Notes: generated by a model not told the origin, from the letters alone. DNA of 64,000 bases from Acorus gramineus (GCA_030737835.1 CM060848.1:15154760-15218759); one strand, 5' to 3'; shown: positions 25,182 to 37,449, counted from the stretch's first letter. A program made the numbers and translations.

Positions 25182-26408
25182 TAACTTGTTTGGTAATTCA
25201 AAATCCACATGGTTTTTGTTTGGTTTTAAGATACAGCACTGTATCTTAAAATGAATTTTTGACATTTTGTTTCTATGGAATTGATTAATGTGTACTTGAT
25301 CAATATTTAATTGCTAATTGTCATATACGTATATACATATAAAGGTTTGAAGGACTTTATTTGAAAATATGTACTGCTAAATAACATGTCCGGTAATTCA
25401 AAATCCATATGGTTTGTATTGGTTTTAAGATACAGCACTGTATCTTAATTTTAATTTTATAACATGTGACTTCTTTTCTATTTTTCAACAGGCAGTGAGG
25501 AGGATTATATGGATGACACATTTGAAGAATCAAATTATTTGGAAGACATCTACGATTCATGTGAAATGGAAACCAGTTTACCAAAGGAATTAACATGTTT
25601 GGTAATTCAAAATCCACATGGTTTTTGTTTGGTTTTAAGATACAGCACTGTATCTTAAAATGAATTTTTGACATTTTATTTCTATGGAATTGATTAATGT
25701 GTACTTGATCAATATTTAATTGCTAATTGTCATATACGTATATACATATAAAGGTTTGAAGGACTTTATTTGAAAATATGTACTGCTAAATAACATGTCC
25801 GGTAATTCAAAATCCATATGGTTTGTATTGGTTTTAAGATACAGCACTGTATCTTAATTCTAATTTTATAACATGTGACTTCTTTTCTATTTTTCAACAG
25901 GCAGTGAGGAGGATTATATGGATGACACATTTGAATAATCAAATTATTTGGAAGACATCTACGATTCATGTGAAATGGAAACCAGTTTACCAAAGGAATT
26001 AACATGTTTGGTAATTCAAAATCCACATGGTTTTTGTTTGGTTTTAAGATACAGCACTGTATCTTAAAATGAATTTTTGACATTTTATTTCTATGGAATT
26101 GATTAATGTGTACTTGATCAATATTTAATTGCTAATTGTCATATACGTATATACATATAAAGGTTTGAAGGACTTTATTTGAAAATATGTACTGCTAAAT
26201 AACATGTCCGATAATTCAAAATTCATATGGTATGTATTGGTTTTAAGATACAGCACTGTATCTTAATTTTAATTTTATAACATGTGACTTCTTTTCTATT
26301 TTTCAACAGGCAGTGAGGAGGATTATATGGATGACACATTTTAAGAATCAAATTATTTGGAAGACATCTACGATTCATGTGAAATGGAAACCAGTTTACC
26401 AAAGGAAG
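25182..26408 (+). repeat. 409-bp module repeated three times in tandem
   Basis: Units are 25182-25590, 25591-25999 and 26000-26408, almost identical. Each unit has two halves carrying the 20-base near-palindrome AAGATACAG-CA-CTGTATCTT. Each ends with a splice-acceptor-like 'tttttcaacag' followed by a short acidic reading frame starting SEEDYMDDTF. In unit 1 that frame reads EESNYLEDIYDSCEM without a stop. Units 2 and 3 have early stops. In unit 3 the downstream sequence continues in frame to a TGA at 26465-26467. The flanks (25020-25181 and 26715-26945) hold diverged half-units. It may be a captured exon multiplied inside a transposon. Confidence 0.8.
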
Positions 26409-27032
26409 TGATTGATTTGGCTGATCAGCAAAATGTGGACGAGATAACATTGTATTTGATACAGTGATAGATGTATCTGAATTTGATGGTGTATCTGAAA
26501 TTTGTATTAGACATCTATGTGAAATGCAAATCAATGTCAAATTGTATGTGGAATGTATGTCTATTGTGATGTGTATGTGAGACTTTTTATTAGGTATACC
26601 TTAACTCAAAAAATGAATCAAATATAATTGGCTGCTTCTCCAGCATAGTAGATAATAACTATTGAGGTGTGTCTGAATGTGAAATGTGTATCTTAAAACC
26701 TGTTTCAAGCACAATTTGAAGTTTGACATTTTATTTCTCCATGGAATTGATTAAAGTTTATCTGATTCATATTTAATTTCTAATTGTCATATATATATAT
26801 ATATATATGTATATAAAGGCTTGAAGGACTTTTTTTAAAATATATGTACTGCTAATTAACATGTTTGGTAATTCAAAATCCACATGGTTTTTGTTTGGTT
26901 TTAAGATACAGCACTGTATCTTAAAATGATTTTCAGATACAAGTATCTGATATTACAGGCTAATTGCATCATTCGAAGCAGAATATGAATGGTGTGCACA
27001 GGAAAACATAAAACATTTGTGATTTCCCAAAT

Positions 27033-27287
27033 CAAGATACACTGTCGAATTTCAGATACACAGTATTAACAGAAGAAATTCAGATGCACAGAAGGGAAAA
27101 TTCAACAACTGAGACAGTTTCTTGATTGGATTTCACATTTGCAAGAAGTGCAAAAAATTAATCTAGATACACTGCCGAATTTCAGATACACGGTATTAAC
27201 GGAAGAAATTCAGATGCACGGAAGGAAAAATTTCACAACTGAGACAGTTTCTTGATTGGATTCCACATTTGCAAGAAGTGCAAAAAA
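27033..27287. repeat. Tandem repeat, two units of about 125 bp
   Basis: The unit beginning 'agatacactg' and ending 'tttgcaagaagtgcaaaaaa' is present twice in a row with about ten differences. Each unit holds AGATACACTG, CAGATACAC and CAGATGCAC. A smaller duplication of about 53 bp ('ggggagaggaattaatggtg') lies at about 27545-27650. Confidence 0.75.
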
Positions 27288-28384
27288 AAAAAAATGTGAC
27301 TTTTTTATCATATACAAATGACCTGTTTTTTTTTTTTTGTCAAAAAAAAAAAAAAAAACAAATACAAAATGACAGTTAAGTTTCGATTGGCAGAAGAAAT
27401 CTATCCTTTTTTATTCGCCATTGTTAACGGTTTGTTGGGGAAGAGAATCAGATGGATTGAAATCTTGATCGCCTAATTTTTTTTCTTTTTTTTTCATTCA
27501 TATGGCTTTGCCCAATTGGGAACCCTAACATTCAAATTTTATTGGGGAGAGGAATTAATGGTGCCCCCATTTGTGGAATTCGGTTACTTTGGGGAGAGGA
27601 ATTAATGGTGCCCCAATTTGTGGGATTCGGTTACTATTTTAATGAGGATATTAATGATAAGGGTAGTTGTGTAATTGGCCTTTTGGTGGTTAGAAAAAGT
27701 CAAACATTAGACCAATAGGATTATGCCACCTATTGGGGCTCAACAATGGGGCCTAATTTTTGGGGCCTGGGTAGCAGCACTGTTAACAAATATATGCATT
27801 TGACTGTTACATTAATAAATGTAACAAATATAAATTACTATTTGCATGAAGCAAATGTAATATACGAATAAATGTTACATTTCAGATTGTTACATTTATT
27901 CAATGTCAGAAATATAACATTAACATCATATAAATCATATCATATATAAATTAAATGTAACTAACCTTAGAAACAATAGAACAAAGAAACAGAGGATTTT
28001 GAAACGCTTTGTAGCATCCTCCACCATTTTTATCATCTCCTCTTTTCTATGTTGATCTGATCACCGCCTATAATTGACTTCTCTTGCATGTTATAATACT
28101 TTTCATAGTTGAATTTTTTTTTTTTTTTAGAGATCTTTGGAAAGTTTAGGTTGGAAGAGAAGAGCAACTCAATAGGGTTTGATTAAAAAGAGTTTACTCT
28201 TTCGAAGGTTGCTTCCGTCCAGACTCACCTTCACTTTTCTTTATTTAAAGATATTTTTTTATTTAATCAATCATAATTGTCTTCTTATTTTGTGGTGATC
28301 AGTTATAAAAAAAAAAAAAAATCAAATAAGGGTATAACAAGTATTAGACACATGCCACCTCATGGGGCCTGTGAAGTTGGGGCC

Positions 28385-29691
28385 TAGAAAACATTATTCT
28401 AACCAGTAATTAATATGAATATTTCATGCTTCAAACCATATGAGCGCTTGTTGGATCAAAGAAAATAAAGCCATGTTACATATAATTCTTACTTGCTAAA
28501 TCTGAACTTGTTTCGTCATATAAAACATGTATTATATTTTGTTTTCAAGTTAGAATATATAATTCATGATTATAAGTTTATTTTTTATGCATGATAATAC
28601 ACACTTCATTATCAAAAATAAAAATCATAAAAAATCAAAATATATTGGAACAATAAGAATGGCCCATAGGCTACCCTTTACATTATACATATATATAAAA
28701 AAATCATACCATTCAAAAGCCAATACATGTTATTATTTGAATATATAGCCCTCCCAAAATTTATATAAATATTTTCATTATAAAAATCAAAATTTCAATA
28801 TGTATATTCAGGAGGAAATGTTATCAATAAATCTTTATACAATATGGATCATTCCAGTAGTATTTGAACTGATAGAGTCAACAATATATAAATTTGCATG
28901 AAAAAGAATAACTTACTTATTGAAATAGGTTAATTAGTTGATTGAGTTGAAGATGCTGAATTAGAAGATCCGAGAGTAATTATTTAGGTGATGGTTAGTA
29001 TTGATGTAACATCTATCCCATGTGCTCCCTACCTTATACTCTTTGGACCATGTGCTTCATATGAATAATCTCTGATAGCTGATTCTTAAGACAACCCTAC
29101 TGCTTATCGGAGAAGACTCACCGAATCTAAAAGCGTTATTACTGTGTAACTGGAGCATTATGTGTAAAACCATCCGGGAATAAACGATTGATCTCTATCA
29201 ATAAACCTGCTAAAGACCCAAACCATAGAGTAGTTAGCACAGGTGCCACAGAGAGATATGTTTTTATATCTTGCATTGAAATATACTGTATAAACATCAT
29301 TGTCTTAAGAAATGAAATTATTTCATTAATTGGTTATCCTCCAATTCCTCAAAAATTGTCTAGTTAAATTAACTCTGATATCATAAGTGAAATATTAAAT
29401 AGAAGATATTGCAGCCCAATTCCTTCAGTGAAGTATAAATAGAAGAATGATAATGTATGTGAACGAGAATGATGAAAAGCATGAGATGATACTCATGAGA
29501 TACTCATGAGTTATTAATAGTTGATTAATAAGTCATAAAAAATAAAATAAAAATTACAAATAGGGTTGTCAACCAACAATATTTATTTTAGTTAATGTGA
29601 TTAAATGAAATAGCTAAGCAATGCAAGATTGATACCTGTATTGATGACAGACTGAATTCCAACCAAAAATCAGAAACACCCTTTCCCCTCC
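28385..29691. other. AT-rich intergenic stretch 3' of the SSL gene, no gene seen
   Basis: No coding family or defined repeat was recognised. The right part probably includes the 3' untranslated region and terminator of the strictosidine-synthase-like gene, which is transcribed leftward and stops at 29692. Confidence 0.4.
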
Positions 29692-32600
29692 CTACAACTC
29701 ACAAACACCCACAAAAGGATTGTCCACAGATCCAATCCAAAGAGTCCCATTCACTTCCAAAACCTCACCAACAGACCTCATGATCCTCACCTCATCCTCC
29801 TTGACCTCCACCACCAACCCCTCCTCGCTCAGCCTCACCGCCACCGCTCGATCGGCCAACGCATCCCAACCGGTTGGGTTTCCATTGCTGAGAGCCACCC
29901 AAAACTCGCCTTTCGAGTTCCTCTTTATGTTGTCCGGGAAGCCCGGGAGGTTGTCCGCGAAAGGCTCGGACGAGCCCGCATTGGGTCCACGGAGCCAGTA
30001 CTTGACGACCCTCCGATTGGTGGTCTCGGCGTAGACGAGGAACGCGTTGTCGCGGCTCAATGCGACGCCGTTGGGAAAGGCGACGCCTCTGAGTAGGACT
30101 GTGAGTTGATTGTTTGTGGGGTTGTATCTCATTAGCCTCCCAGTGGCTTCACCACTCAGCACTAACAATGCGTAGTCCCTGAAACAATGACATGGTTTAA
30201 TTAATGCAGTTATTTTTGTCATCCTAACTCAGTATAAATATATATTCATACATACAATAGAATATAGGTATATATACTTTATTTAAAAGGATATTCATTC
30301 AATTTTTTGAATATGTGTTCAATTATATTTTTTTGTAAAAATATGTATATTATTGGATAAATATATACAGCAAACTAACATTTTAATATTTCAAATATGA
30401 GTTTCAAATACTAATTTCAATCTTCAGAGAACCTCGACCCACTGAGTGGGAGATCCCAGTTTCTAGAAAGCCATTTAATAAGGGGTATCTGTGAAGTGAG
30501 GTCTAACAGAATGCCATAAAAAGTTCTTATCCTTGTCTGTCAAGGCAATTATAATTGGCCGGTATGCAGATTTCAATAATTTCCATTCAAGATATTATTA
30601 TTATTATTATTATTATTTTGAGGCAAGATAGGGGAATTATTATATTTAAAAAATTTTGTATTTTAGCATCCAATTATAGGAAGGCTACTAAGGCATATAT
30701 TATATATGTATGATTAGGGCTGCAACTTGGGTCGGGTTGAATCCGAACCCGACAGGTTGAACCCGATTTTTACATGAGTTGGGTTAACCAAATTTGATTC
30801 GGGTTCGGGTTGCCCAATTCAGGTTGACTCACAAATCGGGTTGGGTTCAGGTTGACCTTACTCACAACCTGACCCAACCCGAACCCGTAAACTAATAGTT
30901 AAAAAAAAAAATCATGGACGTTCATTCTGTATCTTCTAATCTGGGTAGTCCAAATTTTAAGTAAACCTAACTAATCTTAAGGATTGGGTCGGGTTGATTT
31001 ATTTAATTTACACATCATGTTAGAAATTCGGGTTGGGTCGGGTTGATTTATTTAATTTGCACATCATGTTAGAAATTCGGGTTGGGTCAAGTTGGTCTAA
31101 TTCGGGTTGGGTTGGGTTGGTCCAATTCGGGTTAAATCGGGTTCGTTTATTTAATTACAAGTTGGGTTCGGGTTGGTCCAATTCGGGTTAGAAATCGGGT
31201 TGGATCGGGCTAGGATTGAGTAGTTTGAAATTCAGGTTGGGTTTGAATTGAGGTCAACCAAAACACAATCCGCTGAGTTGCAGTCCTATACATGATACAC
31301 AGCCTCCACTAGGAAATAATACAACTTTTGTACCGCCACACTAGCCATCGCCATCTCATTAAAAACCACTTCAAGCCCTATTCAAGAATCAAGGCTACCT
31401 GGAACAAATATTGATGTGCATCATTTGAAAAAACAGTAAAACATAGGCCTAAATCATAATCCTGATTTATAGGGAGAAAAAAACCCACAAAATTTGTAAT
31501 CCATGGAAGTTCTTATTAGGATTTAGTATGATAATTAAATTAATCATGAACTTAATTTTTTCTCTTTTTAAATTGGGCAATGATGTGCATGCAGTGATTC
31601 CTGAAGTCCTACTCAGTGGCAGACCCAGAATTTTCTCTAAGGGGTTGAAGAAAATTGTTAAAAATATAAAATAAAAATTATATAAATATGCATATAAATC
31701 ATATCATTGATATAAAATTAATTTAATAAAAAATTCATAAAACAACATCTATTATATCATTCACAAAATGTAATATTTTGAGTACCAAATACCCTTTTAA
31801 TTAATTGTCCTTGCTAGTTCCTTTTCCTAAGTCAAATTGATTGATCAATAATTAAAGATTTAGTTAAAAGCAAACAAAAAAAAAAGGCACAAGTTTTAAT
31901 GGATCAGAGTACAATAAATAAAAAAAAAAACTAATACAAAGAAAGCCATCATCTGGACCGTCAAAACCAATAGGACATTTTAAACTGATCATCACTTTTT
32001 TTTTCTTTTTTTTTTTTGAGGTCGGAGCTTTAATTCAAGCTCGAATGGGAACAAATCAAAAAATGATTTTAGGCATCAATTCTCCATGGTGAAAAAAAAC
32101 ATCACTCGGAAACAATGATCATAAAATACATTTTTTCTTGAAGATTCCCCCCCCCCCCCTCCCAATCAATTATTTTTCATAAATATAATTATATACAAAC
32201 AACAAAAAGACAATAGAGAGAGATTAAAAAGAAAAACTAAATTTTTTGAGCATTAGATAAAAAGAGGTACAAAAAATATGAGAACATCATAAAATAACAT
32301 AAAACAGATCACTGATTAAATACCATTAAAAAACAAAAACAAAAAAAAAAAAACACATGAAATACTTACAACGGATTTTGAAAGGTGGAGTATTTGGAAG
32401 AAAAGAAAAGAAAAACTAAGTGGGATTTGAGTGTTTTGACCTTTTCTACTATATTTTAAACAGCCACCAAAAAAATAACTTCAATTTAGACGAAAATGTG
32501 AGAATATGAGATGTAAAATGTTATGCGTTTCTTATGGAGTTTTCACTTTTCTTATTTTTTCAATTTTAAGAGGGGCTTAAAAACCACCACGTACCCAATC

Positions 32601-34524
32601 ACATGGCATGTTTTTAGTTGAGATTTGGTAGGACTTTTCCCCCTTTTTTTCCCCAATTTGAGGTGGGGGGGAGCTTAAACCCCTACAGGGGAACACATAG
32701 GTCTGCCCCTAGTTCTACTCAAATATATTAATTTTTTAATTAAGTACCGGAAAAAATATAAAAAATATGCATTCAATATTTTTGAATATATATCTCATTT
32801 TTATGAAAGCATGTATTTTATTTTATAGATACAATACTTCAAATACTTCGTAATATATACGACCGAAAAAATGACTTCCCGAAAACCTTTTAAATTTTTT
32901 TAAGGTGAGATGAGAGTGATCTCTGGATTTTATTAGCAAGAAAATCAAAACAAAGAAACCATTAAAAAACAAATGGTGTGAGCTTTTATTCATATTTTAT
33001 TCTGGCTTCTGTTGGCCATTGTCAACCTGCACCATGCAAGTAAAATTTTTTGTTTTACAACTCTCTAGACTTTGTCTCATGGGCTATAAACCCACTGTCA
33101 GTTCTAGGTCTTGCTAGCTCATGTCTATCTAGTACTAGCAATGAGTTATACCACTATCTTCGAAATTGTACATGTCGTCTATGTTCAGACCTTTGTATAA
33201 AAAAAAATTTCACATTACCTTCTGAAAAATGTAGTGCTACTATCAGTGAAATACACCATCCCATTCTCCTGATCAACATCCAACCCATTTGTAAAGTGAA
33301 ACGGCACCCCTTCGGCTTCATTGGCGATGATGGTCGCTAATCCTCCTTCTCGATCGATTCTTAACAGCCCAAAAGTCGAATCAGCGACAAATAATTCTCC
33401 GGTCGCCCCGTAGAATTGCAATCCCAGTGGCCTCCCACATATTTTCTCCGTCAGCAAATAATGGCCTCCGTTACATTCTTGATCTCTGGTTGGCAACAAT
33501 TCATAAATTATGTCAATTAATAATTATATTTCACATGATACAAGTATTATCATGGAAATTTTCATGTTTGAATGGATGATATGTGTTTATAAAAGTGTGT
33601 TAATGAGATTTCTATAATAAATTTGATTAATGTTGAAACTTTTTCAATTTGACAAAAATCCATCAGTACACATTAACTTTAAAGAGAAAATTGGAATTCT
33701 TGAATCATTCATTTAGATTGATGATATACCGTATATGAATGACTTTTGTTGCACGTTTGATGGTTATTAACCAATCTATAGTTAGAAGATCAAACATCAA
33801 TACATCATGCAAGATTGACTTCGAACTAGTGATTTTGAACATTTGAACAGTACATGTCAACAAATTCTAAATAACATCTTTTTTTTCCCCAATTATGGTG
33901 CACATCGGTATGAAAAAATGTTTCCATTTATTTCTGTGCCCATTGGTGTGTTTGCTCATTTATTACAATAAATTAAATGTTCATTTATTGCATGGTGTAC
34001 AAGTAATGGATCACGTATTTAGGTCACAAAACGTGTCATAATTAATAGATGGATAGATAACATAATAAATTAAATAATGCATGGGTATGCACAATCTCAT
34101 GCACACAAACATTATCTCTAATTACATAGTAATCTTCATATAAGAACTAATTATGAATAATAAACCAACCAAAGTAGATACAATGTGGGTTGAAACATGG
34201 TGGTTTCTTTGGACTTTCTTAAGGTCACTTGAGGGATGGCTAGAGAGATCACCTGTTCCACGAAGGGACTGCGAAATCAGCCCAACCGCGGTCCATGCCA
34301 TGCCATTTGATGATCCGACCGTCCGACGCACCCGTGTAGGGACCCCCGCCATCTCGATCAAAGGCGAGGCTCTCGGGGCCAACCACCGCGGTGAGGAGGA
34401 GCCTTTTGTAGTACTGGAGGTCATCAATGGTGGTTTGTTGGAGGGAGAGACCTAGAGAAGCATATGAGAGGAGAACCACCAAGAAGAAAAAAGTAGCATT
34501 GTTGTTGATGGGTTTGGTTCCCAT
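29692..34524 (-). CDS. Strictosidine synthase-like (SSL) protein, 3 exons, 341 aa
   Basis: Exons from the 5' end: 34524-34253, 33485-33219, 30178-29692. Phases sum to 342 codons with the stop. The N-terminus MGTKPINNNATFFFLVVLL is followed by a hydrophobic stretch ending SLGLSLQQ and looks like a signal peptide, so the product should enter the secretory pathway. Family landmarks of the six-bladed beta-propeller are GPESLAFDRDG, LFVADSTFGLLRID, FTNGLDVDQENGMVYFTDSS, GVAFPNGVALS and GFPDNIKRNSKGEFWVAL (the Str_synth core). It ends GTLWIGSVDNPFVGVCEL. Most plant SSL proteins are not known to make strictosidine, and some act as esterase-like or pollen-wall proteins, so alkaloid synthesis should not be assumed. 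An in-frame upstream ATG at 34563 exists, but starting at 34524 leaves a cleaner signal peptide. Intron 2 is 3 kb and carries two hAT-type elements. Confidence 0.93.
30594..30622. repeat. TTA trinucleotide microsatellite
   Basis: About nine uninterrupted 'tta/att' units lie in intron 2 of the SSL gene. Non-coding and probably variable in length. Confidence 0.85.
30715..31288. mobile_element. Non-autonomous hAT-type element in SSL intron 2
   Basis: The left end TAGGGCTGCAACT and the inverted right end TAGGACTGCAACT are a near-perfect terminal pair. Flanks TGTATGAT (30707-30714) and TACATGAT (31289-31296) match at six of eight positions, fitting an old 8-bp hAT duplication. The interior is packed with GGGTTGGGTCGGGTTG-like units, a layout known from hAT elements in plants where subterminal repeats bind the transposase. 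There is no coding capacity. Confidence 0.7.
31614..32711. mobile_element. Non-autonomous hAT-type element in SSL intron 2
   Basis: The left end CAGTGGCAGACC and inverted right end TAGGGGCAGACC pair well. Flanks GTCCTACT (31606-31613) and GTTCTACT (32712-32719) agree at seven of eight bases. The subterminal 'aaggggttgaag' and 'cttaaacccct' also mirror each other. The 1.1-kb interior is AT-rich with homopolymer runs and no transposase. Confidence 0.7.
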
Positions 34525-34590
34525 TGTTTCTTGCCTTCGGAGGCTGAAAGAGCTAGCATACAATTGTATTTGTTACCAATGTGTTGGATT

Positions 34591-34600
34591 AATATATATT
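34591..34600 (-). promoter_or_regulatory. Possible TATA box of the SSL gene
   Basis: AATATATATT lies about 67-76 bases upstream of the SSL start codon on the coding strand. It is supported only by composition and distance. Confidence 0.3.
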
Positions 34601-35469
34601 TCAATATCATAAGCATATTATAATGTTTGGGTGGGTGTGGAGTGGTTGTTTGCATTTAGTGTGTTTTGTAAGTCAAAATGTTTTATTCCCTGTGCAGGCT
34701 GGGAGTTGGGTGATCTTGGTGGAAGAAGAGATATTTTTTTGATTATTCAATATATATATATATATTATTGAATATGTTGTGATTCAAAGTGTATTTCATT
34801 GCCTAAAGTCCCAACTTCCAACAATCAGAAATCAGTATGGATTACATGCATTAAATGAATGAGACCAAGCTAGCCCGTCTGAGTTGGATTGCGCAGATGG
34901 CAATTGTGATTTTATATTAACAACACTTTGTTCATGCTGTTGATTAGTTTCTTTGTTTTTTAATGTATTGCAGGGAATAAATACTGTTTTCTTCTTCTAT
35001 TGAATGAAGCACAATGTCCTGGACAAATAATACGATAGGGCATTCATCATTCAAATATTTGAAAAGGGAGTACCAACAAAGTTTACTTTAATAAATGTGT
35101 AGACTAGAGAACTGGGTCTGACCCACATTAAGAGGTCGGGGGCTTAAGCAAACCCAACCACCGCACACCACCCCACCCCCCCCCCCCTCCCCCCCTCATG
35201 TGTAAATACTATGCAGGTGTATTTAATTAGAGCGCGGATACATTTAAATATTTAATAATGCACTCTATTAAAATACTGGTGGGAGTTTTTTTTTTTTTTT
35301 TCTTTGAAGGAAAGGTAAATGTTTACTATTTGATTTTATTTCTGATTTTTGAATTACAAATTTCAAAAGGAGGGAGAATAGAATACATTGGAAAGAAAAA
35401 AAAAAAAACAGAAAACATTATCTGCCCCCACAGTTAGAAGAGTCAACTAACTCAAGTGGAGACGGTCCC

Positions 35470-35870
35470 CATGATTATCCTGTGATACATATCCTCCCGT
35501 CTCTGAAACTTACCTCCTCTGCCTTGACAATGAAGCGACCTCAATCTCGTATGCACTCTCAGAACATATCTCATATATTCTCTTTGTATACTCTCACACC
35601 TAAAAAGATAACCCCGTTACGCGTACACCAAAATGTTGACGTCCCTGCTGGAATGATGGACTGCGCTATGGTATCTACACGTCCGTCGGGTTCCTCACAC
35701 CGGATCCAGTCGCCCACAATTCATCTAATGACTGGAAAGAGGTCTGAGTGTCGGTCTGCATCCCAATACTGCCCAGAAGTCCTTTGTCACTGGACACGTG
35801 CAAAATAAATGTTGGGCCGTTTCCATCGGATCCGCGCATAGCAGACATATTATGGGAGTTGAGGTTAAAT
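35470..35870 (-). mobile_element. LINE fragment encoding a reverse-transcriptase zinc-binding (zf-RVT) domain
   Basis: Read on the minus strand from 35850, the frame ICLLCADPMETAQHLFC continues TCPVTKDFWAVLG. This is the CxxC...HxxxC pattern of the zf-RVT domain found at the C-terminus of plant L1-type LINE polyproteins. The Cys and His ligands are intact, but stop codons follow in the next 100 bases. Only this 3' part of the element is present, as expected from a 5'-truncated LINE. Confidence 0.6.
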
Positions 35871-36092
35871 TAACTAAACAATTTTCTAAATATTAGATTA
35901 AAATATCACGATACAAACAAGTAGAAAAATTATATTACATGGGAAACAGTCATTGTAATACACCTCAATTTATTCAAGTATAGTAGACAAGGACATACTT
36001 ACATAGGATAAAAGAAAAGGGGGGGGGGGGGGCTCATCGCACCCCACCACCCTCTCCAGTATTTTTTTTATTTTTCTTTTTTCTCTTTCTAG

Positions 36093-36397
36093 GTTGCAAG
36101 ACTAGATCCGGTCAGGTCTGAATCCGGCCAGTTCGGTCAGTACTGAACTGAACAACATATAAATCGAACTACACAATCAATTGTTGGGTATATATATATT
36201 TCACTCTCTTATTAGATCCAGTCAGCTATTAGAGAAAATATGAATTCCTAAGTATCATCAGTATCCAATAGAAGAATGAAATATATAACCAATAATTAGT
36301 TATGCGGTTCCATTTATATGTTGTGCATTTCGACTAAAGGGTGTCTAGTTCGATACTGACTAAACTCAGTCAGGACTGGATCCGGTCTCGTTACAAC
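36093..36397. mobile_element. MITE with GTTGCAAGAC ends, 305 bp
   Basis: The left end GTTGCAAGACTAGATCCGGT and inverted right end GTTGTAACGAGACCGGATCC form a terminal pair. The next 40 bases on each side also mirror (CAGTACTGAACTG against CAGTATCGAACTA). It belongs to the same family as 3840-4140. G and C homopolymer runs lie close to both ends. No coding frame. Confidence 0.65.
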
Positions 36398-36407
36398 CCC
36401 TTCCACA

Positions 36408-36429
<22 letters not shown>

Positions 36430-36438
<9 letters not shown>

Positions 36439-37449
36439 AAAAACATAATAATAATCATTTGGGGGGATGGGGTTGCAATTTGGTAGTGTTTTTTTTTAAC
36501 ATCCCCTTAAAAGAAAGAACAAGATGATAAAGATCTTTAATTTAGACCTTCATTCTTTTGTGAGTTTTCAAGCACAAAACTTTGTTCATTTTTCTTTATC
36601 AGATTTCTCTTGAAACACTCAAAACTTGGGATGTTCATACTATTTTTTTTCAATAATGACTTTACGCGTGAGACTTATCTGACTCATTCCTCTTCCTCTT
36701 AATCAACCCCGAACTCTTATAAATGGAGATCTTTTTATTGGAAATCCTGTCATATTTTACTCCACATCTTGGAGAACCTCTCCTTCCTCCACATCCATCA
36801 ATATTCAATTGGAATTTAGGTTTCATCTTTTATAAAGATATCAAAAAAATCATTTTCACAAAGAACTTGATCCATCAAGTTTTTTTTTTCATGTACGACC
36901 CGGACAAGATGATACAGCCCCAGACAAACAGTAACAGTTCACTGCTGAGTACATGGACCAACATAGGTCTACATCAAACGTTGGGTAACAGAACTCTCTC
37001 TACTTTCAATAAAATTTCATAGAGCGATGTATAAAATTTCATAGAATGCTAACATCAAGGGCCCGTTTGATGCATTTCCAGATACTGAGAGAGTATTCAA
37101 GGAGGAACATTAGCAGCTTCAGTTTTAAAACATTCATAAATTTGTATCATCAACGTTTGAGACAACCTTCATAATTAAATTGATTAACCAGAACTAATGG
37201 AAAACAAGATACGAGGGAAAAAAATGGTCTACCAGTTACATATATATAACCATACAAAACCTTCTTCCAATGTGACCTAAAGATTCCATCAGGCGCAGAC
37301 ACATTTGCTCCCACCCACCATACAGATCCCTCCCAATGAGAAATGTAACCCAACTCCATCTGCTCACATATTCTGCACCTCTTCTCTGTAACAAAGTTTT
37401 GCAAAACGAAAGGAAAACAAACATATCTGACTTTGCCGATGCCAACCAG
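36430..37449. other. 3' flank of the TM9SF gene, no gene seen
   Basis: The part next to 37449 should be the 3' untranslated region of the TM9SF gene. A partial 'agggcccgtttgatgc' at about 37060 recalls the Tourist-like MITE ends but has no visible partner. Nothing else is recognised. Confidence 0.4.

Larger units (their letters stand above)
24367..27767. mobile_element. Putative non-autonomous DNA transposon with GGCCCCAA terminal repeats, 3.4 kb
   Basis: The left end and the inverted right end share the block order GGCCCCAA, then CCCCAT, then AGCCCCA, then AGGTGGCA over about 45 bases. A further related end lies at about 28330-28384 in the right-hand orientation and a weaker one at 23797, so related or nested elements are likely. 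No convincing target duplication was found, so the superfamily is open (MULE-like is my best guess). Inside are the 409-bp tandem module, a 125-bp tandem repeat and many AGATACA/TGTATCT motifs. No transposase domain is recognisable. Confidence 0.45.

Noticed and set aside
25357-26083. Two nearly identical 105-residue minus-strand open frames, plus a third related one
   Set aside because: They are antisense to the 409-bp tandem module and arise because the same DNA is repeated. There is no family resemblance, and the composition is that of AT-rich repeats.
25182-26408. CRISPR-like array
   Set aside because: Units are contiguous 409-bp repeats without variable spacers of uniform length, in plant nuclear DNA.
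29692-34524. True strictosidine synthase of an alkaloid pathway
   Set aside because: The protein has the general SSL propeller features only. No other alkaloid gene is nearby, and most plant SSL proteins lack this activity.
37060-37080. Further Tourist-like MITE end (AGGGCCCGTTTGATGC)
   Set aside because: No inverted partner or 3-bp duplication was found within 600 bp.
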